Assembly: GCF_040939455.1 (NCBI RefSeq) | Contig: NC_134126.1 | Location: 682,001 to 746,000 of the forward strand | Direction of reading: 5' to 3' | DNA from: Microcebus murinus | Taxonomy: Eukaryota > Chordata > Mammalia > Primates > Cheirogaleidae | DNA: 64,000 nt | Shown here: positions 1-13,048 of the stretch, in pieces | Layout of the letters: the number at the start of each line of letters is the position of its first letter | Position numbering within the stretch: position 1 is the stretch's first letter | Made by a program: the position numbers and the translations under genes | The notes under the pieces: model-generated | Seen by the model: the letters and a program-made list of their open reading frames with translations, nothing else | Databases searched by the model: none | What the model was told of the DNA's origin: nothing

Positions 1-3000
1 AGTGGACACAGCCAGATCCGCACTGCGCCCTGCCTGACAGTCTGCCGTCGGTGAGTGGACACAGCCAGATCCGCACTGCGCCCTGCCTAACCGCCTGGCG
101 TGGGTGAGTGGACACAGCCAGATCCGCACTGCGCCCTGCCTCCCCGTCTCCCGTCAGTGAGTGGACACAGCCAGATCCGCACTGCACCTTGCCTGCCCGT
201 CTCCCGTCAGTGAGTGGACACAGCCAGATCCGCACTGCGCCCTGCCTGCCCGTCTCCCGTGGGTGAGTGGACACAGCCAGATCCGCACTGCGTGCTGCCT
301 GCCCGTCTCCCGTGGGCGAGTCGAAACAGCCAGATCCGCACTGCGCGCTGCCTGCCCGTCTGTCGTGGGCGAGTGGACACAGCCATATCCGCACTGCGCC
401 CTGCCTGCCCGTCTGCCGTGGGTGAGCGGACACAGCCAGATCCACACTGCGGCCTCCCTGCCCGTCTGCCGTGGGTGAGTGGACACAGCCAGATCCGCAC
501 TGCGCCCTGCCTGACTGTCTCCCGTGGGTGAGTGGACACAGCCAGATACGCACTGCGCCTTGCCTGCCCGTCTCACGTGGGTGAGTGGACACAGCCAGAT
601 CCACACTGCGCCCTACCTGCACGTCTCCCGTAGGCGAGTGGACACAGCCAGATCCACACTGCGCCCTGCCTTCCCGTCTGCCGTGGGCGAGTGCACACAG
701 CCAGATCCGCACTGCGCACTACCTGACCGTCTGCTGTGGGTGAGTCGACACAGCCAGATCCGCACTGCGCCCTGCCTGCCCATCTGTCGTGGGCGAGTGG
801 ACACAGCCAGATCCGCACTGCGCCCTGCCTGCCCTTCTGCCGTGGGTGAGTGGACACAGCCAGATCCGCACTGCGCCCTGCCTGACCGTCTGCCGTGGGT
901 GAGTGGACACAGCCAGATCCACACTGCGCCCTGCCTGCCCGTCTGCCGTGGGCTTGTGGTCACAGCCAGATCCGCACTGCGCCCTACCTGCCCGTCTCCC
1001 GTAGGCGAGTGGACACAGCCAGATCCACACTGCGCCCTGCCTGCCCTTCTGCCGTGGGTGAGTGGACACAGCCAGATCCGCACTGCGCGCTGCCTGCCCG
1101 TCTCCCGTGGGCGAGTAGAAACAGCCAGATCCGCACTGCGCGCTGCCTGCCCCTCTGTCGTGGGCGAGAGGACACAGCCATATCCGCACTGCGCTCTGCC
1201 TGCCCGTCTGCCGTGGGTGAGTGGACACAGCCAGATCCACACTGCGCTTTGCGTGACCATCTGCCGTGGGTGAGTGGACACCGCCAGATCCGCACTGCGC
1301 CCTGCCTGCCCGTCTCCCGTGGGTGAGTGGACACAGCCAGATCCACACTGCGTCCTGCCTTCCCGTCTGCCGTGGGTGAGTGGAAACAGCCAGATCCGCA
1401 CTGCGCCCTGCCTGACCGTCTCCCGTGGGTGAGTGGACACAGCCAGATCCGCACTGCGCCTTGCCTGCCCGTCTCACGTGGGTGAGTGGACACAGCCAGA
1501 TCCGCACTGCGCCCTGCCTGTCCGTCCTTCGTGGATGAGTGGACACCGCCAGATCCGCACTGCGCCCTGCCTGCCCGTCGCCCGTCAGTGAGTGGACACA
1601 GCCAGATCCGCACTGCGCCCTGCCTTACCGTCTGCCGTCGGTGAGTGGACACAGCCAGATCCGCACTGCGCCCTGCCTGCCCGTCTGCCGTGGGCGAGTG
1701 GACACAGCCCGATCCGCACTGCGCCCTGCCTGACCGTCTGCCGTGGGTGAGTGCACACAGCCAGATCCGCACTGCGCCCTGCCTGCCCGTCTGCCGTGGG
1801 CGAGTGGACACTGCCAGATCCGCACTGCGCCCTGCCTGACGGTCAGCCGTGGGTGAGTGGACACAGCCAGATCCACACTGCGCCCTGCCTGCCCCTCTGC
1901 CGTGGGCGAGTGGACACAGCCAGATCCGCACTGCGCCCTTCCTGACCGTCTGCCGTGGGTGAGTGGACACAGCCAGATCCGCACTGCGCGCTGCCTGCCC
2001 GTCTCCCGTGGGCGAGTGGAAACAGCCAGATCCGCACTGCGCGCTGCCTGCCCGTCTCCCGTGGGTGAGTGGACACAGCCAGATCCGCACTGCGCCCTTC
2101 CTGACCGTCTCCCGTGGGTGAGTGGACACAGCCAGATCCGCACTGCGGCTTGCCTGCCCGTCACACGTGGGTGAGAGGACACAGCCAGATCCGCACTGCG
2201 CCCTACCTGCCCGTCTCTCGTTGGTGAGTGGACACAGCCAGATCCGCACTGCGCCCTGCCTGACCGTCCTTCGTGGGTGAGTGGACACCGCCAGATCCGC
2301 ACTGCGCCCTGCCTGCCTGTCTCCCGTGGGTGAGTGGACACAGCCAGATCCGCACTGCGCCCTGCATGCCCGTCTCCCGTCAGTGAGTGGACACAGCCAG
2401 ATCCGCACTGCGCTCTGCCTGACCGCCTGCCGTTGGTGAGTGGACACAGCCAGATCCGCACTGCGCCCTGCCTGACCATCTGCCGTGGGTGAGTGGACAC
2501 AGCCAGATCCGCACTGCGCCCTGCCTGACCGTCTGCCGTGGGTGAGTGGACACAGCCAGATCCACACTGCGCCCTGCCTGACCGTCTGCCGTAGGCGAGT
2601 GGACACAGCCAGATCCGCACTGCGCCCTGCCTGCCCGTCTGCTGTGGGTGAGTGGACACAGCCAGATCCACACTGCGTCCTGCCTGTCCCTATGATGTGG
2701 GCGAGTGGACACAGCCAGATCCGCACTGGGCCCTGCCTGACCGTCTGCCGTGGGTGAGTGGACACAGCCAGATCTGCACTGCGCCCTGCCTGACCGCCTG
2801 CCGTGGGTGAGTGGACACAGCCAGATCCGCACTGCGCCCTGCCTTTCCGTCTCCCGTGGGCGAGTGGACACAGCCTGATCCGCACTGCGCCCTGCCTGCC
2901 CTTCTGCCGTGGGTGAGTGTACACAGCCAGATCCGCACTGCGCCCTGCCTGACCGCCTGTCGTGGGTGAGTGGACACAGCCAGATCCGCACTGCGCCCTG

Positions 3001-3323
3001 CCTGACCGCCTGTCGTGGGTGAGTGGACACAGCCAGATCCGCACTGCGCCCTGCCTGCCCGTCTGCCGTGGGTGAGTGGACACAGCCAGATCCACACTGC
3101 GCCCTGCCTGCCCGTCTGCCGTGGGTGAGTGGACACAGCCAGATCCGCACTGCGCCCTTCCTGACCATCTCCCGTGGGTGAGTGGTCACAGCCAGATCCG
3201 CACTGCGGCTTGCCTGCCCGTCACACGTGGGTGAGTGGACACAGCCAGATCCGCACTGCGCCCTACCTGCCCGTCTCCCGTTGGTGAGTGGACACAGCCA
3301 GATCCACACTGCGCCCTGCCTGC
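1..3323 (+). repeat. Higher-order block A, copy 0 (truncated by window edge)
   Basis: This segment matches 8,375-11,697 at an offset of 8,374 bp (158 monomers) and 13,569-16,891 at 13,568 bp (256 monomers). Two differences from the 8,375 copy were seen: A at 603 against G at 8,977, and G at 1,580 against T at 9,954. The match stops near 3,323, where this copy reads CCCTTCTGCCG while the other copies read ACCGTCCTTCG. The left end lies outside the window, so the full unit is probably longer. It contains only satellite monomers. Confidence 0.9.
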
Positions 3324-4079
3324 CCTTCTGCCGTGGGTGAGTGGACACAGCCAGATCCGCACTGCGCCCTGCCTAACCGCCTGCCGTGGGTGAGTGGACA
3401 TAGCCAGATCCGCACTGCGCCCTGCCTGCCCGTCTCCCGGGGGCGAGTGGACACAGCCAGATCCGCACTGCGCCCTGCCTGCCCTTCTGCCGTGGGTGAG
3501 TGGACACAGCCAGATCCGCACTGCGCCCTACCTGACCATCTGCCGTGGGTTTGTGGACACAGCCAGATCCGCACTGCGCCTTGCCTGCCCGTCTCCCGTC
3601 AGTGAGTGGACACAGCCAGATCCGCACTGCGCCCTGTCTGCCCGTCTGCCGTGTGTGAGTGGACACAGCCAGATCCGCATTGCGCCATGCCTGCCCGTCT
3701 CCCGTCAGTGAGTGGACACAGCCAGATCCGCACTGCGCGCAGCCTGCCCGTCTCCCGTGGGTGAGTGGACACAGCCAGATCCGCACTGCGCCCTGCCTGC
3801 CCGTCTCCAGTGGGCGAGTGGACATAGCCAGATCCGCACTGCGCCCTGCCTGCCCGTCTCCAGTGGGCGTGTGGACACAGCCAGATCCACACTGCGCCCT
3901 GCCTGCCCGTCTGCCGTGGGTGAGTGGACACAGCCAGATCCGCACTGCACCTTGCCTGCCCGTCTCCCGTCAGTGAGTGGACACAGCCAGATCCGCACTG
4001 CGCCCTGCCTGCCCGTCTGCCGTGGGTGAGTGGACACAGCCAGATCCGCACTGCGCCCTGCCTCCCCGTCTCCCGGGGG
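3324..4079 (+). repeat. Satellite linker between block A and the 2,067-bp pair
   Basis: About 14 ordinary monomers with no exact long partner that I could align. The order of variants (TAACCGCCTGCCG tail, CTCCCGGGGGCGAG tail, GGGTTTGTGG start) recurs more diverged near 4,590-4,800, 6,660-6,850 and 20,390-20,570. It therefore looks like an older relative of the following unit. No other feature is seen. Confidence 0.75.
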
Positions 4080-6146
4080 CGAGTGGACACAGCCAGATCC
4101 GCACTGCGCCCTGCCTGCCTTTCTGCCGTGGGTGAGTGGACACAGTCAGATCCGCACTGCGCCCTGCCTGACCGTCTGCTGTGGGTGAGTGGACACAGCC
4201 AGATCCACACTGCGACCTGCCTGCCCGTCTGCCGTGGGCTTGTGGACACAGCCCGATCCGCACTGCGCCCTGCCTGACCGTCTGCCGTGGGCGAGTGGAC
4301 ACAGCCAGATCCGCACTGCGCCCTGCCTGCCCGTCTGCCGTGGGCAAGTGGACACAGCCAGATCCGCACTGCGCCCTGCCTGACCGTCTGACGTGGATGA
4401 GTGGACACAACCAGATCCACACAGCGCCCTGCCTGCCCCTCTGCCGTGGGCGAGTGGAAACAGCCAGATCCGCACTTTGCCCTGCCTGACCGTCTGCCGT
4501 GGGCGAGTGGACACAGCCAGATCCGCACTGCGCCCTGCCTGCCCTTCTGTCGTGGGTGAGTGGACACAGCCAGATCCGCACTGCGCCCTGCCTAACCGCC
4601 TGCCGTGGGTGAGTGGACACAGCCAGATCCGCACTGCGCCCTGCCTGCCCGTCTCCCGGGGGCGAGTGGACACAGCCAGATCCGCACTGCGCCCTGCCTG
4701 CCCTTCTGCCGTGGGTGAGTGGACACAGCCAGATCCGCAATGCGCTCTACCTGACCATCAGCCGTGGGTTTGTGGACACAGCCAGATCCGCACTGCGCCT
4801 TGCCTCCCCGTCTCCCGTCAGTGAGCGGACACAGCCAGATCCGCACTGCGCCCTGCCTGCCCGTCTGTCGTGGGTGAGTGGACACAGCCAGATCCGCACT
4901 GCGCCTTGCCTGCTCGTCTCCCGTCGGTGAGTGGACACAGCCAGATCCACACTGCGCCCTGCCTGCCCGTCTCCCGTGGGTGAGTGGACACAGCCAGATC
5001 CGCACTGCGCCCTGCCTGCCCGTCTCAGGTGGGCGAGTGGACACAGCCAGATCCACACTGCGCCCTGCCTGCCCGTCTCCCGTGGGTGAGTGGACACAGC
5101 CAGATCCCCACTGCGCCCTGCCTGCCCATCTCCAGTGGGCGAGTGGACACAGCCAGATCCACACTGCGCCCTGCCTGCCCGTCTGCCGTGGGTGAATGGA
5201 CACAGCCAGATCCGCACTGCGCCCTGCCTGACCGTCTCCCGTGGGTGAATGGACACAGCCAGATCCGCACTGCGCCCTGCCTGCCCGTCTCCCATGGGTG
5301 AGTGGACACAGCCAGATCCACACTGCGCCCTGCCTGCCCGTCTGCCGTGGGTGAATGGAAACAGCCAGATCCGCACTGCGCCCTGCCTGACCGTCTCCCG
5401 TGGGTGAGTGGACACAGCCAGATCCGCACTGCGCCCTGCCTGCCAGTCTCCCGTGGGTGAGTGGACACAGCCAGATCCGCACTGCACCTTGCCTGCCCGT
5501 CTCCCGTCAGTGAGTGGACACAGCCAAATCCGCACTGTGCCCTGCCTGCCCGTCTCCCGTGGGTGAGTGGACACAGCCAGATCCGCACTGCGCGCTGCCT
5601 GCCCGTATCCCGTGGGCGAGTAGACACAGCCAGATCCGCACTGCGCCCTGCCTGACCGCCTGCCGTGGGTGAGTGGACACAGCCAGATCCGCACTGCGCC
5701 CTGCCTGCCCGTCTCCCTTGGGCGAGTGGACACAGCCAGATCCGCACTGCGCCCTGCCTGCCCTTCTACCATGGGTGAGTGGACAAAGCCAGATCCGCAC
5801 TGCGCCCTGCCTGACCGTCTGCCGTGGGTGAGTGGACACAGCCAGATCCGCACTGCGCCCTGCCTGCCCGTCTCCCGTGGGTGAGTGGACACAGCCAGAT
5901 CCGCACTGCGCCCTGCCTGCCCTTCTGCCGTGTGTGAGTGGTCACAGCCAGATCCGCACTGCGCCCTGCCTGCCCGTCTCCCGTGGGTGAGTGGACACAG
6001 CCAGATCCGCACTGCGCCTTGCCTGCCCGTCTCCTGTCAGTGAGTGGACACAGCCAGATCCGCACTGCGCCCTGCCTGCCCGTCTCCCGTGGGCTAGTGG
6101 ACACAGCCAGATCCGCACTGCGCCCTGCCTGCCGGTCTTCCGTGGG
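4080..6146 (+). repeat. 2,067-bp (39-monomer) higher-order unit B, copy 1
   Basis: Aligns base for base with 6,147-8,213 at an offset of 2,067 bp, exactly 39 x 53. Diagnostic variants present in both copies include GGACACAGTCAG (about 4,140 and 6,207), GACGTGGATGAGTGG (about 4,390 and 6,457) and CTCAGGTGGGCGAG (about 5,024 and 7,091). Differences seen include GTGAATGG near 5,247 against GTGAGTGG near 7,314, and CCCTTGGGCG near 5,716 against CCCGTGGGCG near 7,783. Boundaries are accurate to roughly one monomer. Confidence 0.9.
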
Positions 6147-8213
6147 CGAGTGGACACAGCCAGATCCGCACTGCGCCCTGCCTGCCTTTCTGCCGTGGGT
6201 GAGTGGACACAGTCAGATCCGCACTGCGCCCTGCCTGACCGTCTGCTGTGGGTGAGTGGACACAGCCAGATCCACACTGCGACCTGCCTGCCCGTCTGCC
6301 GTGGGCTTGTGGACACAGCCCGATCCGCACTGCGCCCTGCCTGACCGTCTGCCGTGGGCGAGTGGACACAGCCAGATCCGCACTGCGCCCTGCCTGCCCG
6401 TCTGCCGTGGGCAAGTGGACACAGCCAGATCCGCACTGCGCCCTGCCTGACCGTCTGACGTGGATGAGTGGACACAACCAGATCCACACAGCGCCCTGCC
6501 TGCCCCTCTGCCGTGGGCGAGTGGAAACAGCCAGATCCGCACTTTGCCCTGCCTGACCGTCTGCCGTGGGCGAGTGGACACAGCCAGATCCGCACTGCGC
6601 CCTGCCTGCCCTTCTGTCGTGGGTGAGTGGACACAGCCAGATCCGCACTGCGCCCTGCCTAACCGCCTGCCGTGGGTGAGTGGACACAGCCAGATCCGCA
6701 CTGCGCCCTGCCTGCCCGTCTCCCGGGGGCGAGTGGACACAGCCAGATCCGCACTGCGCCCTGCCTGCCCTTCTGCCGTGGGTGAGTGGACACAGCCAGA
6801 TCCGCAATGCGCTCTACCTGACCATCTGCCGTGGGTTTGTGGACACAGCCAGATCCGCACTGCGCCTTGCCTCCCCGTCTCCCGTCAGTGAGCGGACACA
6901 GCCAGATCCGCACTGCGCCCTGCCTGCCCGTCTGTCGTGGGTGAGTGGACACAGCCAGATCCGCACTGCGCCTTGCCTGCTCGTCTCCCGTCGGTGAGTG
7001 GACACAGCCAGATCCACACTGCGCCCTGCCTGCCCGTCTCCCGTGGGTGAGTGGACACAGCCAGATCCGCACTGCGCCCTGCCTGCCCGTCTCAGGTGGG
7101 CGAGTGGACACAGCCAAATCCACACTGCGCCCTGCCTGCCCGTCTCCCGTGGGTGAGTGGACACAGCCAGATCCCCACTGCGCCCTGCCTGCCCATCTCC
7201 AGTGGGCGAGTGGACACAGCCAGATCCACACTGCGCCCTGCCTGCCCGTCTGCCGTGGGTGAATGGACACAGCCAGATCCGCACTGCGCCCTGCCTGACC
7301 GTCTCCCGTGGGTGAGTGGACACAGCCAGATCCGCACTGCGCCCTGCCTGCCCGTCTCCCATGGGTGAGTGGACACAGCCAGATCCACACTGCGCCCTGC
7401 CTGCCCGTCTGCCGTGGGTGAATGGAAACAGCCAGATCCGCACTGCGCCCTGCCTGACCGTCTCCCGTGGGTGAGTGGACACAGCCAGATCCGCACTGCG
7501 CCCTGCCTGCCAGTCTCCCGTGGGTGAGTGGACACAGCCAGATCCGCACTGCACCTTGCCTGCCCGTCTCCCGTCAGTGAGTGGACACAGCCAAATCCGC
7601 ACTGTGCCCTGCCTGCCCGTCTCCCGTGGGTGAGTGGACACAGCCAGATCCGCACTGCGCGCTGCCTGCCCGTATCCCGTGGGCGAGTAGACACAGCCAG
7701 ATCCGCACTGCGCCCTGCCTGACCGCCTGCCGTGGGTGAGTGGACACAGCCAGATCCGCACTGCGCCCTGCCTGCCCGTCTCCCGTGGGCGAGTGGACAC
7801 AGCCAGATCCGCACTGCGCCCTGCCTGCCCTTCTACCATGGGTGAGTGGACAAAGCCAGATCCGCACTGCGCCCTGCCTGACCGTCTGCCGTGGGTGAGT
7901 GGACACAGCCAGATCCGCACTGCGCCCTGCCTGCCCGTCTCCCGTGGGTGAGTGGACACAGCCAGATCCGCACTGCGCCCTGCCTGACCGTCTGCCGTGT
8001 GTGAGTGGTCACAGCCAGATCCGCACTGCGCCCTGCCTGCCCGTCTCCCGTGGGTGAGTGGACACAGCCAGATCCGCACTGCGCCTTGCCTGCCCGTCTC
8101 CTGTCAGTGAGTGGACACAGCCAGATCCGCACTGCGCCCTGCCTGCCCGTCTCCCGTGGGCTAGTGGACACAGCCAGATCCGCACTGCGCCCTGCCTGCC
8201 GGTCTTCCGTGGG
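6147..8213 (+). repeat. 2,067-bp higher-order unit B, copy 2
   Basis: Direct tandem partner of 4,080-6,146. The copy ends where a GGTCTTCCGTGGGTGAG tail replaces the GGTCTTCCGTGGGCGAG of copy 1. Its last part, 7,855-8,213, also forms the start of the 5,194-bp unit C and so recurs at 13,049-13,407. Unit C therefore appears to have been duplicated after unit B. Confidence 0.88.
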
Positions 8214-11200
8214 TGAGTGGACACAGCCAGATCCGCACTGCGCCCTGCGTGCCCGTCTGCCGTGGGCGAGTGGACACAGCCAGATCCGCACTGCGCCCTA
8301 ACTGATCGTCTGCCGTGGGTGAGTGGACACAGCCAGAACCACACTGCGCCCTGCCTGCCCGTCTGCCGTGGGCGAGTGGACACAGCCAGATCCGCACTGC
8401 GCCCTGCCTGACAGTCTGCCGTCGGTGAGTGGACACAGCCAGATCCGCACTGCGCCCTGCCTAACCGCCTGGCGTGGGTGAGTGGACACAGCCAGATCCG
8501 CACTGCGCCCTGCCTCCCCGTCTCCCGTCAGTGAGTGGACACAGCCAGATCCGCACTGCACCTTGCCTGCCCGTCTCCCGTCAGTGAGTGGACACAGCCA
8601 GATCCGCACTGCGCCCTGCCTGCCCGTCTCCCGTGGGTGAGTGGACACAGCCAGATCCGCACTGCGTGCTGCCTGCCCGTCTCCCGTGGGCGAGTCGAAA
8701 CAGCCAGATCCGCACTGCGCGCTGCCTGCCCGTCTGTCGTGGGCGAGTGGACACAGCCATATCCGCACTGCGCCCTGCCTGCCCGTCTGCCGTGGGTGAG
8801 CGGACACAGCCAGATCCACACTGCGGCCTCCCTGCCCGTCTGCCGTGGGTGAGTGGACACAGCCAGATCCGCACTGCGCCCTGCCTGACTGTCTCCCGTG
8901 GGTGAGTGGACACAGCCAGATACGCACTGCGCCTTGCCTGCCCGTCTCACGTGGGTGAGTGGACACAGCCAGATCCGCACTGCGCCCTACCTGCACGTCT
9001 CCCGTAGGCGAGTGGACACAGCCAGATCCACACTGCGCCCTGCCTTCCCGTCTGCCGTGGGCGAGTGCACACAGCCAGATCCGCACTGCGCACTACCTGA
9101 CCGTCTGCTGTGGGTGAGTCGACACAGCCAGATCCGCACTGCGCCCTGCCTGCCCATCTGTCGTGGGCGAGTGGACACAGCCAGATCCGCACTGCGCCCT
9201 GCCTGCCCTTCTGCCGTGGGTGAGTGGACACAGCCAGATCCGCACTGCGCCCTGCCTGACCGTCTGCCGTGGGTGAGTGGACACAGCCAGATCCACACTG
9301 CGCCCTGCCTGCCCGTCTGCCGTGGGCTTGTGGTCACAGCCAGATCCGCACTGCGCCCTACCTGCCCGTCTCCCGTAGGCGAGTGGACACAGCCAGATCC
9401 ACACTGCGCCCTGCCTGCCCTTCTGCCGTGGGTGAGTGGACACAGCCAGATCCGCACTGCGCGCTGCCTGCCCGTCTCCCGTGGGCGAGTAGAAACAGCC
9501 AGATCCGCACTGCGCGCTGCCTGCCCCTCTGTCGTGGGCGAGAGGACACAGCCATATCCGCACTGCGCTCTGCCTGCCCGTCTGCCGTGGGTGAGTGGAC
9601 ACAGCCAGATCCACACTGCGCTTTGCGTGACCATCTGCCGTGGGTGAGTGGACACCGCCAGATCCGCACTGCGCCCTGCCTGCCCGTCTCCCGTGGGTGA
9701 GTGGACACAGCCAGATCCACACTGCGTCCTGCCTTCCCGTCTGCCGTGGGTGAGTGGAAACAGCCAGATCCGCACTGCGCCCTGCCTGACCGTCTCCCGT
9801 GGGTGAGTGGACACAGCCAGATCCGCACTGCGCCTTGCCTGCCCGTCTCACGTGGGTGAGTGGACACAGCCAGATCCGCACTGCGCCCTGCCTGTCCGTC
9901 CTTCGTGGATGAGTGGACACCGCCAGATCCGCACTGCGCCCTGCCTGCCCGTCTCCCGTCAGTGAGTGGACACAGCCAGATCCGCACTGCGCCCTGCCTT
10001 ACCGTCTGCCGTCGGTGAGTGGACACAGCCAGATCCGCACTGCGCCCTGCCTGCCCGTCTGCCGTGGGCGAGTGGACACAGCCCGATCCGCACTGCGCCC
10101 TGCCTGACCGTCTGCCGTGGGTGAGTGCACACAGCCAGATCCGCACTGCGCCCTGCCTGCCCGTCTGCCGTGGGCGAGTGGACACTGCCAGATCCGCACT
10201 GCGCCCTGCCTGACGGTCAGCCGTGGGTGAGTGGACACAGCCAGATCCACACTGCGCCCTGCCTGCCCCTCTGCCGTGGGCGAGTGGACACAGCCAGATC
10301 CGCACTGCGCCCTTCCTGACCGTCTGCCGTGGGTGAGTGGACACAGCCAGATCCGCACTGCGCGCTGCCTGCCCGTCTCCCGTGGGCGAGTGGAAACAGC
10401 CAGATCCGCACTGCGCGCTGCCTGCCCGTCTCCCGTGGGTGAGTGGACACAGCCAGATCCGCACTGCGCCCTTCCTGACCGTCTCCCGTGGGTGAGTGGA
10501 CACAGCCAGATCCGCACTGCGGCTTGCCTGCCCGTCACACGTGGGTGAGAGGACACAGCCAGATCCGCACTGCGCCCTACCTGCCCGTCTCTCGTTGGTG
10601 AGTGGACACAGCCAGATCCGCACTGCGCCCTGCCTGACCGTCCTTCGTGGGTGAGTGGACACCGCCAGATCCGCACTGCGCCCTGCCTGCCTGTCTCCCG
10701 TGGGTGAGTGGACACAGCCAGATCCGCACTGCGCCCTGCATGCCCGTCTCCCGTCAGTGAGTGGACACAGCCAGATCCGCACTGCGCTCTGCCTGACCGC
10801 CTGCCGTTGGTGAGTGGACACAGCCAGATCCGCACTGCGCCCTGCCTGACCATCTGCCGTGGGTGAGTGGACACAGCCAGATCCGCACTGCGCCCTGCCT
10901 GACCGTCTGCCGTGGGTGAGTGGACACAGCCAGATCCACACTGCGCCCTGCCTGACCGTCTGCCGTAGGCGAGTGGACACAGCCAGATCCGCACTGCGCC
11001 CTGCCTGCCCGTCTGCTGTGGGTGAGTGGACACAGCCAGATCCACACTGCGTCCTGCCTGTCCCTATGATGTGGGCGAGTGGACACAGCCAGATCCGCAC
11101 TGGGCCCTGCCTGACCGTCTGCCGTGGGTGAGTGGACACAGCCAGATCTGCACTGCGCCCTGCCTGACCGCCTGCCGTGGGTGAGTGGACACAGCCAGAT

Positions 11201-13048
11201 CCGCACTGCGCCCTGCCTTTCCGTCTCCCGTGGGCGAGTGGACACAGCCTGATCCGCACTGCGCCCTGCCTGCCCTTCTGCCGTGGGTGAGTGTACACAG
11301 CCAGATCCGCACTGCGCCCTGCCTGACCGCCTGTCGTGGGTGAGTGGACACAGCCAGATCCGCACTGCGCCCTGCCTGACCGCCTGTCGTGGGTGAGTGG
11401 ACACAGCCAGATCCGCACTGCGCCCTGCCTGCCCGTCTGCCGTGGGTGAGTGGACACAGCCAGATCCACACTGCGCCCTGCCTGCCCGTCTGCCGTGGGT
11501 GAGTGGACACAGCCAGATCCGCACTGCGCCCTTCCTGACCATCTCCCGTGGGTGAGTGGTCACAGCCAGATCCGCACTGCGGCTTGCCTGCCCGTCACAC
11601 GTGGGTGAGTGGACACAGCCAGATCCGCACTGCGCCCTACCTGCCCGTCTCCCGTTGGTGAGTGGACACAGCCAGATCCACACTGCGCCCTGCCTGACCG
11701 TCCTTCGTGGGTGAGTGGACACCGCCAGATCCGCACTGCGCCCTGCCTGCCCGTCTCCCGTGGGTGAGTGGACATAGCCCGATCCGCACTGCGCCCTGCC
11801 TGCCCGTCTCCCGTCAGTGAGTGGACACAGCCAGATCCGCACTGCGCTCTGCCTGACCGCCTGCCGTTGGTGAGTGGACACAGCCAGATCCGCTCTGCGC
11901 CCTGCCTGACCGTCTGCCGTGGGTGAGTGGACACAGCCAGATCCGCACTGCGCCCTGCCTGACCGTCTGCCGTGGGTGAGTGGACACAGCCAGATCCACA
12001 CTGCGCCCTGCCTGCCCCTGTGCCGTGGGCGAGTGGACACAGCCAGATCCGCACTGCGCCGTGCCTGACCGCCTGCCGTGGGTGAGTGGACACAGCCAGA
12101 TCCACACTGCGCTTTGCCTGACCGTCTGCCGTGGGTGAGTGGACACCGCCAGATCCGCACTGCGCTCTGCCTGCCCGTCTCCCGTGGGTGAGTGGACACA
12201 GCCAGATCCACACTGCGTCCTGCCTGCCCGTCTGCCGTGGGTGAGTGGACACAGCCAGATCCGCACTGCGCCCTGCCTGACCTTCTCCCGTGGGTGAGTG
12301 GACACAGCCAGATCCGCACTGCGCCTTGCCTGCCCGTCTCACGTGGGTGAGTGGACACAGCCAGATCCGCACTGCGCCCTACCTGCACGTCTCCCGTGGG
12401 TGAGTGGACACAGCCAGATGCGCACTGCACCCTGCCTGTCCGTCCTTCGTGGATGAGTGGACACCGCCAGATCCGCACTGCGCCCTGCCTGCCCGTCTCC
12501 CGTGGGTGAGTGGACACAGCCAGATCCGCACTGCGCTCTGCCTGCCCGTCTCCCGTCAGTGAGTGGACACAGCCAGATCCGCACTGCGCCCTGCCTGACC
12601 GTATGCTGTCGGTGAGTGGACACAGCCAGATCCGCACTGCGCCCTGCCTGCCCGTCTGCCGTGGGCGAGTGGACACAGCCCGATCCGCACTGCGCCCTGC
12701 CTGACCGTCTGCCGTGGGTGAGTGGACACAGCCAGATCCGCACTGCGCCCTGCCTGCCCGTCTGCCGTGGGCGAGTGGACACTGCCAGATCCGCACTGCG
12801 CCCTGCCTGACGGTCAGCCGTGGGTGAGTGGACACAGCCAGATCCACACTGCGCCCTGCCTGCCCCTCTGCCGTGGGCGAGTGGACACAGCCAGATCCGC
12901 ACTGCGCCCTGCCTGCCCGTCTCCCGTGGGTGAGTGGACACAGCCAGATCCGCACTGCGCCTTGCCTGCCCGTCTCCTGTCAGTGAGTGGACACAGCCAG
13001 ATCCGCACTGCGCCCTGCCTGCCCGTCTCCCGTGGGCGAGTGGACACA
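7855..13048 (+). repeat. 5,194-bp (98-monomer) higher-order unit C, copy 1
   Basis: Aligns with 13,049-18,242 at an offset of 5,194 bp (98 x 53). The left edge is set by GGACAAAGCC at 7,849-7,858, where the second copy reads GGACACAGCC. The right edge is where copy 2 continues into a GGTCTTCCG tail instead of ACCGTCTGCCG. It includes the whole of block A (8,375-11,697). Only satellite monomers are present and all are exactly in the 53-bp register. Confidence 0.93.

Noticed and set aside
524..1273. Plus-strand open frame of 249 codons and the many 64-158 codon frames with MDTARSALRPA or MGEWTQPDPHC starts
   Set aside because: These end where the variable sites create TGA (GTGAGT in one register, CCTGACC in another). 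Their lengths therefore track the T/C and A/C variants at positions 2 and 40, not gene boundaries. All starts are GTG from the monomer.
2688..2700. CCCTATGATGTGG monomer as insertion scar or ATG start
   Set aside because: The monomer is exactly 53 bp and the variant recurs at 11,064, 16,258 and 23,307 in duplicated blocks, so it is an inherited substitution variant.
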